From Pseudomonadota bacterium (GTDB lineage Bacteria; Pseudomonadota; Alphaproteobacteria; UBA1280; UBA12223), in NCBI GenBank assembly GCA_002937495.1, contig PTJW01000058.1, positions 1 to 6,192 of the forward strand: a DNA stretch of 6,192 nt, in the 5' to 3' direction. The first letter of the stretch is position 1. Every line of letters begins with the position of its first letter. Below, piece by piece: positions 1 to 6,192 of this stretch. The position numbers and the translations under genes were made by a program. The notes under the pieces are model-generated. The model had not been told where the DNA came from. It saw only the letters and a program-made list of their open reading frames with translations, and ran no database searches.

Positions 1-962
1 TTTGATTTGTCAAAATATCTAATACCTCCAGCATAACCAATCATAACAGCATTATCTGTTGCCCACTTAATTGCAGGTAGTGTTAGCTCGATATTATTAT
101 TTTTGCAAAAAATTTCTAGTTCTTCTCTTAGCATTTTGTTTGCTGCAACTCCACCGGCTAAAACAAAGCGTTTCATGCCAGTCTCTTGTAAGGCTTTTTT
201 TACTTTATGAATTACTAATTTAACAACTGTATGTTGAAAACTTGCAGCAATGTCTTTTCTTTGTTGTTCTGTTAATTCTTCATGTTTAAGAATTTCAGTT
301 CTAACTGCTGTTTTTAAACCAGAGAATGAAAAATCTAAGCCTTTATGTTTTAAAGGTTCAGGGAAGTTATATGCTAAAGGGTCGCCACCAATAGCAAGTT
401 TTTCTAATTTAGGTCCGCCTGGGAAAGTTAGTTTTAACATTTTAGCTACTTTATCAAAGGCCTCACCAACAGCATCATCAATTGTACCTCCAATAATGTC
501 GTATTCACCAAAGTCTTTAACTTCGATAAATTGGCAGTGTCCACCAGATGCTAAAAATAGTAAAAATGGAAAATCAACCTTATTTGTAAGGTTTGCAATT
601 AATGCATGTCCTTCAAGGTGGTTAACAGGAATAAATGGAATATCTAAGCTTAATGCTAAAGATTTACCAAACATTGTACCAATTAATAAGCCGCCTAAAA
701 GCCCTGGGCCTGTAGTTGCTGCAATGGCATCAATATCTGTATATTCAAGGCCTGAATCTTGAACAGTTTTTTCAATTAATTGCGAGAATTTTTCTAAATG
801 AGCTCGTGATGCAATTTCAGGTACAACACCGCCATATTCAAAGTGTTCTTTTGCCTGAGTATATACGCACTCAGATAAAACTTTGGCGTTTTGTTGCTCG
901 TCAAATTCTAAAATTGCTGCAGCTGTTTCATCACATGATGATTCTAATGCTAAAATTTTCAT
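1..962 (-). CDS. tsaD: tRNA N6-adenosine threonylcarbamoyltransferase TsaD, partial (C-terminal end cut off)
   Basis: TsaD transfers the threonylcarbamoyl group from threonylcarbamoyl-AMP to A37 of ANN-decoding tRNAs (t6A), in the cytoplasm and together with TsaB and TsaE. It belongs to the ASKHA/Kae1 (formerly Gcp/YgjD) family. Reading the minus strand from the ATG at 962-960 gives 320 codons with no stop. Visible marks are the N-terminal MKILALESSCDETA, GPGLLGG at 85-91, the metal-binding pair His115 and His119 in NHLEGHA, SGGHCQ at 139-144, GEAFDKVAK at 166-174, FSFSGLKTAVR at 211-221, LAGGVAAN at 268-275, and the C-terminal metal ligand Asp303 in ATDNAVMIG. Alphaproteobacterial TsaD is usually about 340-360 residues, so only the last few tens of residues should be missing beyond position 1. 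A Shine-Dalgarno sequence TTTAGG (minus strand, 974-969) precedes the start by 6 bases. The gene diverges from the T4SS-associated genes and is a chromosomal housekeeping marker. All key residues are present, so it should be functional. Confidence 0.97.
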   Translation of the reverse strand, partial: MKILALESSCDETAAAILEFDEQQNAKVLSECVYTQAKEHFEYGGVVPEIASRAHLEKFSQLIEKTVQDSGLEYTDIDAIAATTGPGLLGGLLIGTMFGKSLALSLDIPFIPVNHLEGHALIANLTNKVDFPFLLFLASGGHCQFIEVKDFGEYDIIGGTIDDAVGEAFDKVAKMLKLTFPGGPKLEKLAIGGDPLAYNFPEPLKHKGLDFSFSGLKTAVRTEILKHEELTEQQRKDIAASFQHTVVKLVIHKVKKALQETGMKRFVLAGGVAANKMLREELEIFCKNNNIELTLPAIKWATDNAVMIGYAGGIRYFDKS

Positions 963-1015
963 ATACTACCTAAATTGTTTTATTTGTTGGTTTAATCTTA
1001 ATAATTTATAGAAAT

Positions 1016-1044
1016 ACTATATATTTTTTCTTTTAATTTGTAAA
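1016..1044 (-). promoter_or_regulatory. predicted sigma-70 promoter for tsaD
   Basis: On the minus strand a -35 hexamer TTTACA (1044-1039, five of six matches to TTGACA) is followed after exactly 17 bases by a -10 hexamer TATAGT (1021-1016, five of six matches to TATAAT). Transcription would begin near 1009, leaving a leader of about 48 bases before the tsaD ATG. The surrounding region is very AT-rich, so chance matches are easy. Two five-of-six boxes at ideal spacing upstream of a divergent gene make this a reasonable call. Confidence 0.5.
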
Positions 1045-1120
1045 TAATTAATGTAATATATAAAGGATAAATCTAAAAATAAAAAAATCAACAATAGTTA
1101 ACAAAGCAATCAATTAATAA

Positions 1121-1124
1121 AAGG
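1121..1124 (+). promoter_or_regulatory. weak ribosome binding site AAGG that decides between two starts
   Basis: AAGG is the only purine-rich candidate close to the start of the 687-residue gene. It lies 7 bases before a TTG (1132) and 13 bases before an in-frame ATG (1138). Measured the same way, from the end of the AGG core, the three tra genes in this window have gaps of 11 (traB), 13 (traV) and 10 (traC). The ATG therefore fits this genome's pattern, while the TTG fits textbook spacing for AGGT. ATG 1138 is preferred, without certainty. The site is weaker than the AGGAG-type sites of the neighbouring genes. Confidence 0.4.
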
Positions 1125-1137
1125 TATTTTATTGGCA

Positions 1138-3201
1138 ATGGATATTATGGGTTACAAGTCTTACTGGAGTGAGGCAGTTGGCGATATTCCAAAAAGAAGA
1201 TTAAATGTAAGAAGTCATGTTTGGGATATGACTTTAGGTGAGTATTTCTTTACAAACTTTAAACATAAAGATGTTATATGCAGAAAAGTAAAAAATATTG
1301 ATATTGTTGATGATTCAGTAGCTGATTCTATTTTTGCAGTAACTCCTGTAGGTGATGTTAATGGTCATATGACTGTTTCAACTGACACAATTGCATATTT
1401 GAATAATACAGATAAAGAAGTTCCAGTTATGCCTAACTATGTTAGAGATCTAGCAGGTAGAGTAGTTTGTATTGCAGAATGTTTTCCTTTACAAAAAGAA
1501 GCGGCAAAATCAAAAAGATTTCCAGTAGGGTCATTTGTTGTAGATGAATCTGTAGATAGTTCAGGCTTATTAGAAAATATTTTCTTATCAAGCTTTAGAA
1601 CTTTAGATATGTCTAAAACAGAAAGTGATAATATGAGTGGTCATTTAGGTACAGATGTTTTTTATTCATACCCTAATGCAAACTTACATCCGTATAAACT
1701 AAGAGTAGATACATTTTACCAAGACGGTTGGAAAATTCCGCAAACAGAAATGTTATATGCACATAAGCCAGCAGAAGACTCAAACTTAGACTTTTTGGTT
1801 AAAGAGTTTGATGAAAAGTGGGAAAACTTTACAAATAAATATGAATATGAGGCTTTTTATGAGCATTGTGGTGGTGAAGAGTACTTTAATTCATTATTCG
1901 AAAAAGGTTTTACGCTTATTCCAACTTTAGAAGGCTATAATGCCAACCCTATAGTAGATAGAGAATTTAATTTAGTTGACTTTCATCATGGTAAATATGT
2001 AGCAGAGTTTCATGATTTAGTAGAATATGTAGATTCAGAGTTACCATCAGGTACAATTGTTAATGTTGTAGAGCCTGGTTATATGACTACGCTGATGCTT
2101 AAAAAGGCAAGGGTAGTTGTATCAAATGGTGCGTTATATCAAACACAGCACGAGCAAGATCCTAATCCACTATACCCAGATTTAAGATTACCTCATCAAA
2201 GAACTTCATCTAAGTGGGGAGATGTTCATGTGCCAACTCATCCAGAACATTTTGAGCATGCTGCTATTTGGGGTTGGGATTCAAAAACAGGTATGTTCTT
2301 GCAAGAGAAAGGTCCAATTTGGGATCCGTTACACTATTACTATGAGTCAACAGATAAGATTATTGATGCATATCAGGGTGATGTTGTGGATGATAACTAC
2401 TGGTTCTATGAGGTTCCAGAAGAAATGAAAATGAGATTTTACCCAGTTGTTCCATTAGAAGGTTTCGACTTGTTTGATAATTTTGAAAAAGAAGATAGAT
2501 ATGAGCACATGGTAAGGCCTTATACTTATTGTAAAAGGTATACTGAAGAGGTGTTTTCAGTTAATGTTGGTTATCACCCAATGCCAGTTGCATTTGAATA
2601 TGAGTTAGACTCTTGGTTTGCTCCTGAGTTATCTCCTGTTAAAAGAGTGTTAACAGATGTTCCATTAAACTTAAGAGAAAGTTTAATGCCAGTAATTCAG
2701 TGTAATGTTCCTGCTAAGTTATACCTTAAAAAACAAGCTGAAAACTCAGATAAGGTTGCTTACTGGACTGAAGATTTAAATTCAATGGCAGATTCTGTAG
2801 GTGAGTTTAAAAGAGATTATCAGTACTTGTTAAGATACACTGATAATATTACAGCAATTAATAGAGTAAAAGAGCTTTATAAGGTTTATTTAGTTTATCC
2901 GTTTAATGTTAATATTGATATGCTTAAATCTGAATATCTATCAACAATAGATGTTCCTAAAGATATTGATAATAGTATTAGAGATATGTCTTTAGCTTAT
3001 TATGATTTAAAAGATAAATCTTTTGAGCGAGTTAAAAATAAACATAAATTATTTGTAGGGATGTATGAAGAGTATGTTATGGCATCCTGGAATAGTTCTG
3101 ACAGTGGAGACTTAGCTTATATGTTAAAAGATGACAGTGTTGCAAAGTTAGAGCAAAGTCGATTCTCATCTGTTGCAATAATGCAACCGCCTACATTTTA
3201 A
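1138..3201 (+). CDS. uncharacterised 687-residue protein at the head of the F-type T4SS block
   Basis: I do not recognise this protein family. The frame is open and ends at TAA 3199-3201. An in-frame TTG at 1132 would add two residues. The product looks soluble: there is no N-terminal signal peptide, lipobox or obvious membrane helix. It is acidic and unusually rich in Tyr, Phe and Trp through residues 170-500, with many short beta-like stretches such as SGTIVNVVEPGY (304-315). A histidine cluster spans 364-374 (His364, 368, 371, 374) and is followed by Trp378 and Trp380. The last 150 or so residues (about 540-670) look more helical and charged. The few cysteines are scattered and form no evident metal motif. 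No Walker A, protease, nuclease or relaxase motif was found. The gene shares strand and direction with traB, 102 bases downstream. In F-like operons traL, traE and traK occupy this place; this protein resembles none of them and is far longer. A structural accessory, a substrate or an unrelated passenger are all possible. Confidence 0.85.
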   Translation: MDIMGYKSYWSEAVGDIPKRRLNVRSHVWDMTLGEYFFTNFKHKDVICRKVKNIDIVDDSVADSIFAVTPVGDVNGHMTVSTDTIAYLNNTDKEVPVMPNYVRDLAGRVVCIAECFPLQKEAAKSKRFPVGSFVVDESVDSSGLLENIFLSSFRTLDMSKTESDNMSGHLGTDVFYSYPNANLHPYKLRVDTFYQDGWKIPQTEMLYAHKPAEDSNLDFLVKEFDEKWENFTNKYEYEAFYEHCGGEEYFNSLFEKGFTLIPTLEGYNANPIVDREFNLVDFHHGKYVAEFHDLVEYVDSELPSGTIVNVVEPGYMTTLMLKKARVVVSNGALYQTQHEQDPNPLYPDLRLPHQRTSSKWGDVHVPTHPEHFEHAAIWGWDSKTGMFLQEKGPIWDPLHYYYESTDKIIDAYQGDVVDDNYWFYEVPEEMKMRFYPVVPLEGFDLFDNFEKEDRYEHMVRPYTYCKRYTEEVFSVNVGYHPMPVAFEYELDSWFAPELSPVKRVLTDVPLNLRESLMPVIQCNVPAKLYLKKQAENSDKVAYWTEDLNSMADSVGEFKRDYQYLLRYTDNITAINRVKELYKVYLVYPFNVNIDMLKSEYLSTIDVPKDIDNSIRDMSLAYYDLKDKSFERVKNKHKLFVGMYEEYVMASWNSSDSGDLAYMLKDDSVAKLEQSRFSSVAIMQPPTF

Positions 3202-3226
3202 TTAATTATGTTGTGTGATATAAAGC

Positions 3227-3255
3227 TTGCTATTATTATTTTATCAAGATAGAAT
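3227..3255 (+). promoter_or_regulatory. predicted promoter for traB (and the tra genes downstream)
   Basis: TTGCTA (3227-3232, four of six to TTGACA; the preceding C gives CTTGC, as favoured in alphaproteobacterial -35 elements) is followed after 17 bases by TAGAAT (3250-3255, five of six to TATAAT). This would place the transcript start near 3262 and give a leader of about 42 bases before traB. An overlapping alternative is TTGTGT (3211-3216), 17 bases, then TATTAT (3234-3239). Either would let traBVC be transcribed separately from the 687-residue gene. The AT-rich background limits confidence. Confidence 0.4.
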
Positions 3256-3303
3256 ATATTTGAATATCTTTAAAATTCTTGAAAAATTTAGGAGTATGTC
3301 TTA

Positions 3304-4710
3304 ATGGCTTATGATGAAAACAAAGTGAATAACTCTGTTTTTGATGATGTTAAGGAAAAGTTTTCTCAACTTGATCAAAAGCAACAGATGGCAGCGCTAG
3401 CAGCGGGTGGCCTAATTGTGTTTGTGTTAATTTCTCGCTTATTTGGTGGCTCTTCAGCTCCAGCGCAACAACCTGTAGCTCAGCAACCACAACAAACAGC
3501 AGAGGTTAGAAAAGTAAATCTTGAAAGTTCTTCTCAAGGTGATGAAGATCTATTTTCAGCAGGTGGTGCTGATGATGGTGTTTTAAGAAGGAACTTTGTA
3601 ACACAAACTTATGCAAAAATGGAATCTTTAACTGACAACCTTACTGCCTCTGAAAAAGCAAGAGATAAAAAGGATGCAGAAAGAGACGAAAAGATGAGAG
3701 CTTACAGCCTACAAATGGAGCAGGCTATCAGAGCTTTAAATGAAGATAGAAGATCTATCCAGCAAACTATTGCTCGTCAACAAGAAGAAAATGCTAGATT
3801 ACTTGAAGATTTAAAGCAACAAAGACTTAAAGAGCAAGAAACAGCAGGTTCTATTGCTCAACAACAAGACTTCTTATCTCAAAAACCAATTAGAGAAAGA
3901 AGACAAGGTATTTCTCAAACTCCGCTGTCTTTGACGGCAACCGTTGGCACTAACGGTACTCCACTGGTACAAGGTTTAACAGGTGGTGTTTTAGGCGGTA
4001 ATGATGGAGTTGAAAGAGGTGGTTCAGGTGCTGGTGTAAATGAAATCTCAGAAGAAGATAAAAAACCATTTATTCCACCATTAGGTTTTATTAAAGGTAC
4101 AATGCTTAACGGTGTAGATGCTTTAACAGGTGGTTCACCAACTCCTTCTCTAGTTAGATTAGAAGGTGTTTATAAAACAGCTATGAACTCAACAGTTATT
4201 TTAGATGGTTGCTTTATGCTTGTTGAATTCCAAGGTGATATTTCAACAGAAAGAGCTAAAGGTAAGCCTGCAAGAATGACTTGCGTATACCCTGACCAAG
4301 GTGCTGTAACATATTCTATTTCAGGTTATGTTGTAGACTCAGAAGATGGTGTTGAAGGTATCCCTGGTTTATTCTTTGAAGGTCACGCTGGTAGAATCGC
4401 ACTATCAATTGCAGCAGAATTTGCAGCAGGTATTGGTGATGTTATTGAGCAAAATCAATCTACAAGTGTTGTTTCTGCAGATGGTACAACAACTACTTCA
4501 ATTACAGGTTCTGAAACTAAGGCTGAGTTATATGGTTCTGCATCAGATTCATTAAGTTCATTAAAAGATTACTTAGCAGACAGAGCTTCAAGAGTTGTTC
4601 CATTTATTAGAATTGACGCATTAAGAGAAATTCATATCGTATTACTAAGTGGTACTCAGTTAAGATCTGAAGGTAATGCGTGGTCACAGTTATTTAAAGC
4701 AAAAAAATAA
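3304..4710 (+). CDS. traB: F-type T4SS scaffold protein TraB (VirB10/TrbI-like)
   Basis: TraB is the VirB10-like protein of F-type T4SSs. It is anchored in the inner membrane, crosses the periplasm and reaches the outer-membrane core complex with TraK and TraV. The 468 residues show the family layout. A short cytoplasmic N-terminus is followed by one membrane helix (about 29-47, ALAAGGLIVFVLISRLF at its core). Next comes a Gln/Pro/Ala-rich linker (50-66), then a long charged heptad-like region likely to form a coiled coil (about 104-182) and a Gly-rich spacer (213-245). The conserved C-terminal domain runs from IPPLGFIKGTML (257-268) to about 452. It contains DGCFMLVEFQGDISTERAKG (301-320), whose Cys303 and a second Cys327 match the cysteine pair of F TraB. 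IALSIAAEFAAGIGDVIEQ (365-383) lies where a VirB10-type outer-membrane antenna helix would be. The closing LKDYLADRASRVVPFIRI (420-437) and IHIVLLSGTQL (443-453) also match F TraB by memory of its sequence. AGGAG (3290-3294) lies 9 bases before the ATG. The length is close to F TraB (475). Only 24 bases separate it from traV. Confidence 0.93.
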   Translation: MAYDENKVNNSVFDDVKEKFSQLDQKQQMAALAAGGLIVFVLISRLFGGSSAPAQQPVAQQPQQTAEVRKVNLESSSQGDEDLFSAGGADDGVLRRNFVTQTYAKMESLTDNLTASEKARDKKDAERDEKMRAYSLQMEQAIRALNEDRRSIQQTIARQQEENARLLEDLKQQRLKEQETAGSIAQQQDFLSQKPIRERRQGISQTPLSLTATVGTNGTPLVQGLTGGVLGGNDGVERGGSGAGVNEISEEDKKPFIPPLGFIKGTMLNGVDALTGGSPTPSLVRLEGVYKTAMNSTVILDGCFMLVEFQGDISTERAKGKPARMTCVYPDQGAVTYSISGYVVDSEDGVEGIPGLFFEGHAGRIALSIAAEFAAGIGDVIEQNQSTSVVSADGTTTTSITGSETKAELYGSASDSLSSLKDYLADRASRVVPFIRIDALREIHIVLLSGTQLRSEGNAWSQLFKAKK

Positions 4711-4734
4711 TTTAGAATAGGAGATACATAAATT

Positions 4735-5106
4735 ATGAAAAAACTACTAATGTTAGCATTGCTACTAGTTGTATCATCTTGTAAGTATTATGGTGGTACA
4801 CTACCTCCAGAAAACCCAATTTCAATGGATGGTGCTCTAGATAAAGCAAGAAACAGAACTTATGCAGTAACAGCAGATGGTCAACAAATTCCGGCTCAAC
4901 CTCGACCAAGCTTTGAAAGACCTTCATACATTCCAGAAAAAGAGCTAGCGCTAGTTGCTCCTCCAAAAGCTCTACTAGTATGGACTTATGATCATGTTAC
5001 TGATGATAATACAAGAGTATTCGGCTCATGGGAAACAATCTTCCTAACAGAGAAATACCAATGGTTAAGACCATCTAACCAATTACCACAGGCATTTGGT
5101 AGATAA
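4735..5106 (+). CDS. traV: TraV-like outer-membrane lipoprotein of the F-type T4SS
   Basis: TraV is the VirB7-like lipoprotein that anchors the TraB-TraK core complex in the outer membrane. The 123-residue product begins with a lipoprotein signal peptide: Lys2-Lys3, hydrophobic LLMLALLLVV, then lipobox VSSC with the lipidated Cys16. A proline-rich, probably extended segment follows (about 24-75). A small beta-like C-terminal part contains ALLVWTYDHVTDDNTRVFGS (79-98) and an ending YQWLRP (112-117), which resembles the TraV C-terminal pattern of a hydrophobic strand, an acidic turn, a second strand and a Trp near the end. It is shorter than F TraV (171 residues). AGGAGA (4719-4724) lies 10 bases before the ATG, and the 24-base gap after traB implies co-transcription. 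The lipoprotein call is firm; the TraV assignment rests on position and the C-terminal pattern, and a more general T4SS lipoprotein is the alternative. Confidence 0.82.
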   Translation: MKKLLMLALLLVVSSCKYYGGTLPPENPISMDGALDKARNRTYAVTADGQQIPAQPRPSFERPSYIPEKELALVAPPKALLVWTYDHVTDDNTRVFGSWETIFLTEKYQWLRPSNQLPQAFGR

Positions 5107-5215
5107 TAATAAAAATTTGATAAAAGAAAAACTATCCCAAAATTCATTTTCTTTATTCAAGTAGAATAATAAATAAAACCAATAATTAATAAATTGTTTG
5201 AGAGGATTAAGTCTA
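5107..5215 (+). other. traV-traC intergenic region with a weak inverted repeat
   Basis: This 109-base AT-rich gap contains an 8-base inverted repeat, AAAGAAAA at 5123-5130 and TTTTCTTT at 5147-5154, around a 16-base loop. The stem is almost all A-T and no T run follows it directly, so it is not a convincing intrinsic terminator. A TTGATA at 5117-5122 resembles a -35 box, but no good -10 box lies 16-18 bases downstream. No small gene was found; traC most likely shares the traBV transcript. Confidence 0.3.
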
Positions 5216-6192
5216 ATGGCAGTTTTCAGTAATGAAAGACACGCTCAGTTCAGAGGAAGAACTTTAGCAGAACAATTACCATATTTTGAATTTGAAGATT
5301 CAGAAGAATCAACATACCATAATTGTCATCTTTTAGAAGATGGCTCTTTGGGCGTTGTATGGAAAACTCCAGTGCCAGCATCATACTCTAAAGATGATGG
5401 TGAGCTTCAAACAATTAACGAGTTCCAAACATTTATCGAAAACCTACCTGAAGGTTACCATGTTCAAGTAGCTATTACATCTCACAATAACCTTCGTGAG
5501 AAAATGGAACTTTATAAAAGTAAAGATGTTGGTAGTGATTCAGCTCAAGAGCTTAGAAAATCAAGAGCAGAAAAAATTGTTGAATCAGGTGATTATGGTT
5601 ATGCTGTTTCTCCTCAGGCATATACTAAATTAAGAGATACATACATGGTTATCTCTATGAAAACACCAACTCCTTTAGGTTTAACTGGTGCAATGTACCA
5701 CTTAGTTGATGGTATCTACCAAGTTGTTAAATTATTTACTAGCCCATTTACAGGTGGTAAAGACCCTGAGTTTCTAGATTCAGTATTCAGCAGAGTTATT
5801 AAAATGCACATTGGTGATTTTAAAGAAGCTTTAATTACAGCTGAATCAACAATGAACCAAACATTTAAGCTACAAAGACTTTCAAGAGAAGAGTTAATTG
5901 GTCACTTTTGGAATTCAATGTGCCCAAGCTATAAAGAGTTTGAACAAAAAGTAACTTACGATAAATTAAGACCTTTTAAAGATCAAGTTTTCCCATTACC
6001 TGTAGAAAATGACTATGAAATTATTAAAGTAGGTGAAGACTACCACGGTTTAATTATGATGGCTATGATGCCAGACGTTGTAGCACCAGACTACCTAGGT
6101 ATTATTAGAAGAAGTTTACCAACAGGTTATACATACTTTACAAATATTAGATCTGGTAACCAGCTAATGGAAAAAGTAAAGCTAACACTTCT
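5216..6192 (+). CDS. traC: F-type T4SS ATPase TraC (VirB4 family), N-terminal part
   Basis: TraC is the VirB4-like ATPase of F-type T4SSs. It docks at the cytoplasmic face of the inner membrane and powers pilus assembly and secretion. Translation from ATG 5216 gives 325 residues with no stop before the window ends. Full-length proteins are usually about 800-880 residues, so the Walker A and B motifs lie outside and cannot be checked. The N-terminal domain is recognisable from LAEQLPYFEFED (17-28), the strand LLEDGSLGVVWKTP (39-52), the helix-and-strand stretch INEFQTFIENLPEGYHVQVA (67-86) typical of TraC/VirB4 N-termini, an Arg-rich helix (about 110-123), and LSREELIGHFWNSMCP (222-237). AGAGGA (5201-5206) lies 9 bases before the ATG. 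The gene follows traV by 109 bases. F has traP and other small genes between traB and traC; here only traV is present. Tyr is written TAC about half the time here, against roughly three in ten in the 687-residue gene, a mild difference. Confidence 0.9.
   Translation, partial: MAVFSNERHAQFRGRTLAEQLPYFEFEDSEESTYHNCHLLEDGSLGVVWKTPVPASYSKDDGELQTINEFQTFIENLPEGYHVQVAITSHNNLREKMELYKSKDVGSDSAQELRKSRAEKIVESGDYGYAVSPQAYTKLRDTYMVISMKTPTPLGLTGAMYHLVDGIYQVVKLFTSPFTGGKDPEFLDSVFSRVIKMHIGDFKEALITAESTMNQTFKLQRLSREELIGHFWNSMCPSYKEFEQKVTYDKLRPFKDQVFPLPVENDYEIIKVGEDYHGLIMMAMMPDVVAPDYLGIIRRSLPTGYTYFTNIRSGNQLMEKVKLTL

Noticed and set aside
250..762. Plus-strand open frame of 170 codons
   Set aside because: It lies wholly antisense to tsaD, whose conserved motifs are unmistakable, and its translation is low-complexity Ser/Pro/Lys without family features.
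716..973. Plus-strand open frame of 85 codons
   Set aside because: It is antisense to the N-terminal part of tsaD, has no ribosome binding site, and is an effect of tsaD codon use.
2222..2428. 68-codon open frame inside the 687-residue gene
   Set aside because: It is a shifted-frame shadow of the longer gene with no ribosome binding site or recognisable protein.
3202..3303. Intrinsic terminator after the 687-residue gene
   Set aside because: No GC-containing stem followed by a T run is visible, so read-through into traB remains possible beside the predicted promoter.
3296..3304. Mini-frame ATG TCT TAA whose stop overlaps the traB start
   Set aside because: Its ATG is only one base from the Shine-Dalgarno sequence, too close for initiation, so translational coupling by it is unlikely.
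4346..4555. 69-codon open frame inside traB
   Set aside because: It is a +1 shadow of the conserved TraB C-terminal domain; the Leu/Gln-rich translation is typical of a shifted frame.
4733..4966. Minus-strand open frame of 77 codons opposite traV
   Set aside because: traV has a lipobox signal peptide, a good ribosome binding site and operon context; the antisense frame has none.
5123..5154. AT-only hairpin after traV as an intrinsic terminator
   Set aside because: The stem has a single G-C pair, the loop is 16 bases, and no T tract follows the stem.

Overview
The window is AT-rich (roughly one third G+C by eye) and holds five protein-coding genes. It looks like the chromosome, or an integrated element, of an AT-rich alphaproteobacterium. 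The best clue is TsaD: its NHLEGHA, LLFLASGGHCQ and GEAFDKVAK segments read like alphaproteobacterial TsaD. An F-type type IV secretion system (T4SS) in an AT-rich alphaproteobacterium recalls Rickettsiales, Holosporales and related host-associated groups, but the exact lineage cannot be fixed from this sequence.

Layout. At the left edge, on the minus strand, lies tsaD, a housekeeping tRNA-modification gene whose C-terminal end is cut off by the window. A 175-base divergent intergenic region follows, with a good sigma-70-type promoter for tsaD. Everything to the right is on the plus strand. First comes a 687-residue protein of unknown family (1138-3201). Then come three F-type conjugation/T4SS genes in canonical relative order: traB (inner-membrane to outer-membrane scaffold), traV (outer-membrane lipoprotein) and traC (VirB4-like ATPase, cut off at the right edge before its ATPase motifs). 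Each of the three tra genes has a clear purine-rich Shine-Dalgarno sequence.

How the genes work together. TraB and TraV are expected to form, with TraK, the envelope-spanning core complex through which pilin and substrates pass, and TraC to power pilus assembly from the cytoplasmic face. TraL, TraE and TraK, which normally sit directly before traB in F-like operons, are not in the window. Their place is taken by the unrecognised 687-residue protein, which has no signal peptide or membrane segment. That gene is the most interesting object here. The junction of a housekeeping gene with the start of the T4SS block also suggests either a long-resident chromosomal T4SS or one edge of an integrated element.

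No RNA genes, insertion sequences, CRISPR arrays or convincing intrinsic terminators were seen. No stretch above 300 bases lacks a gene.
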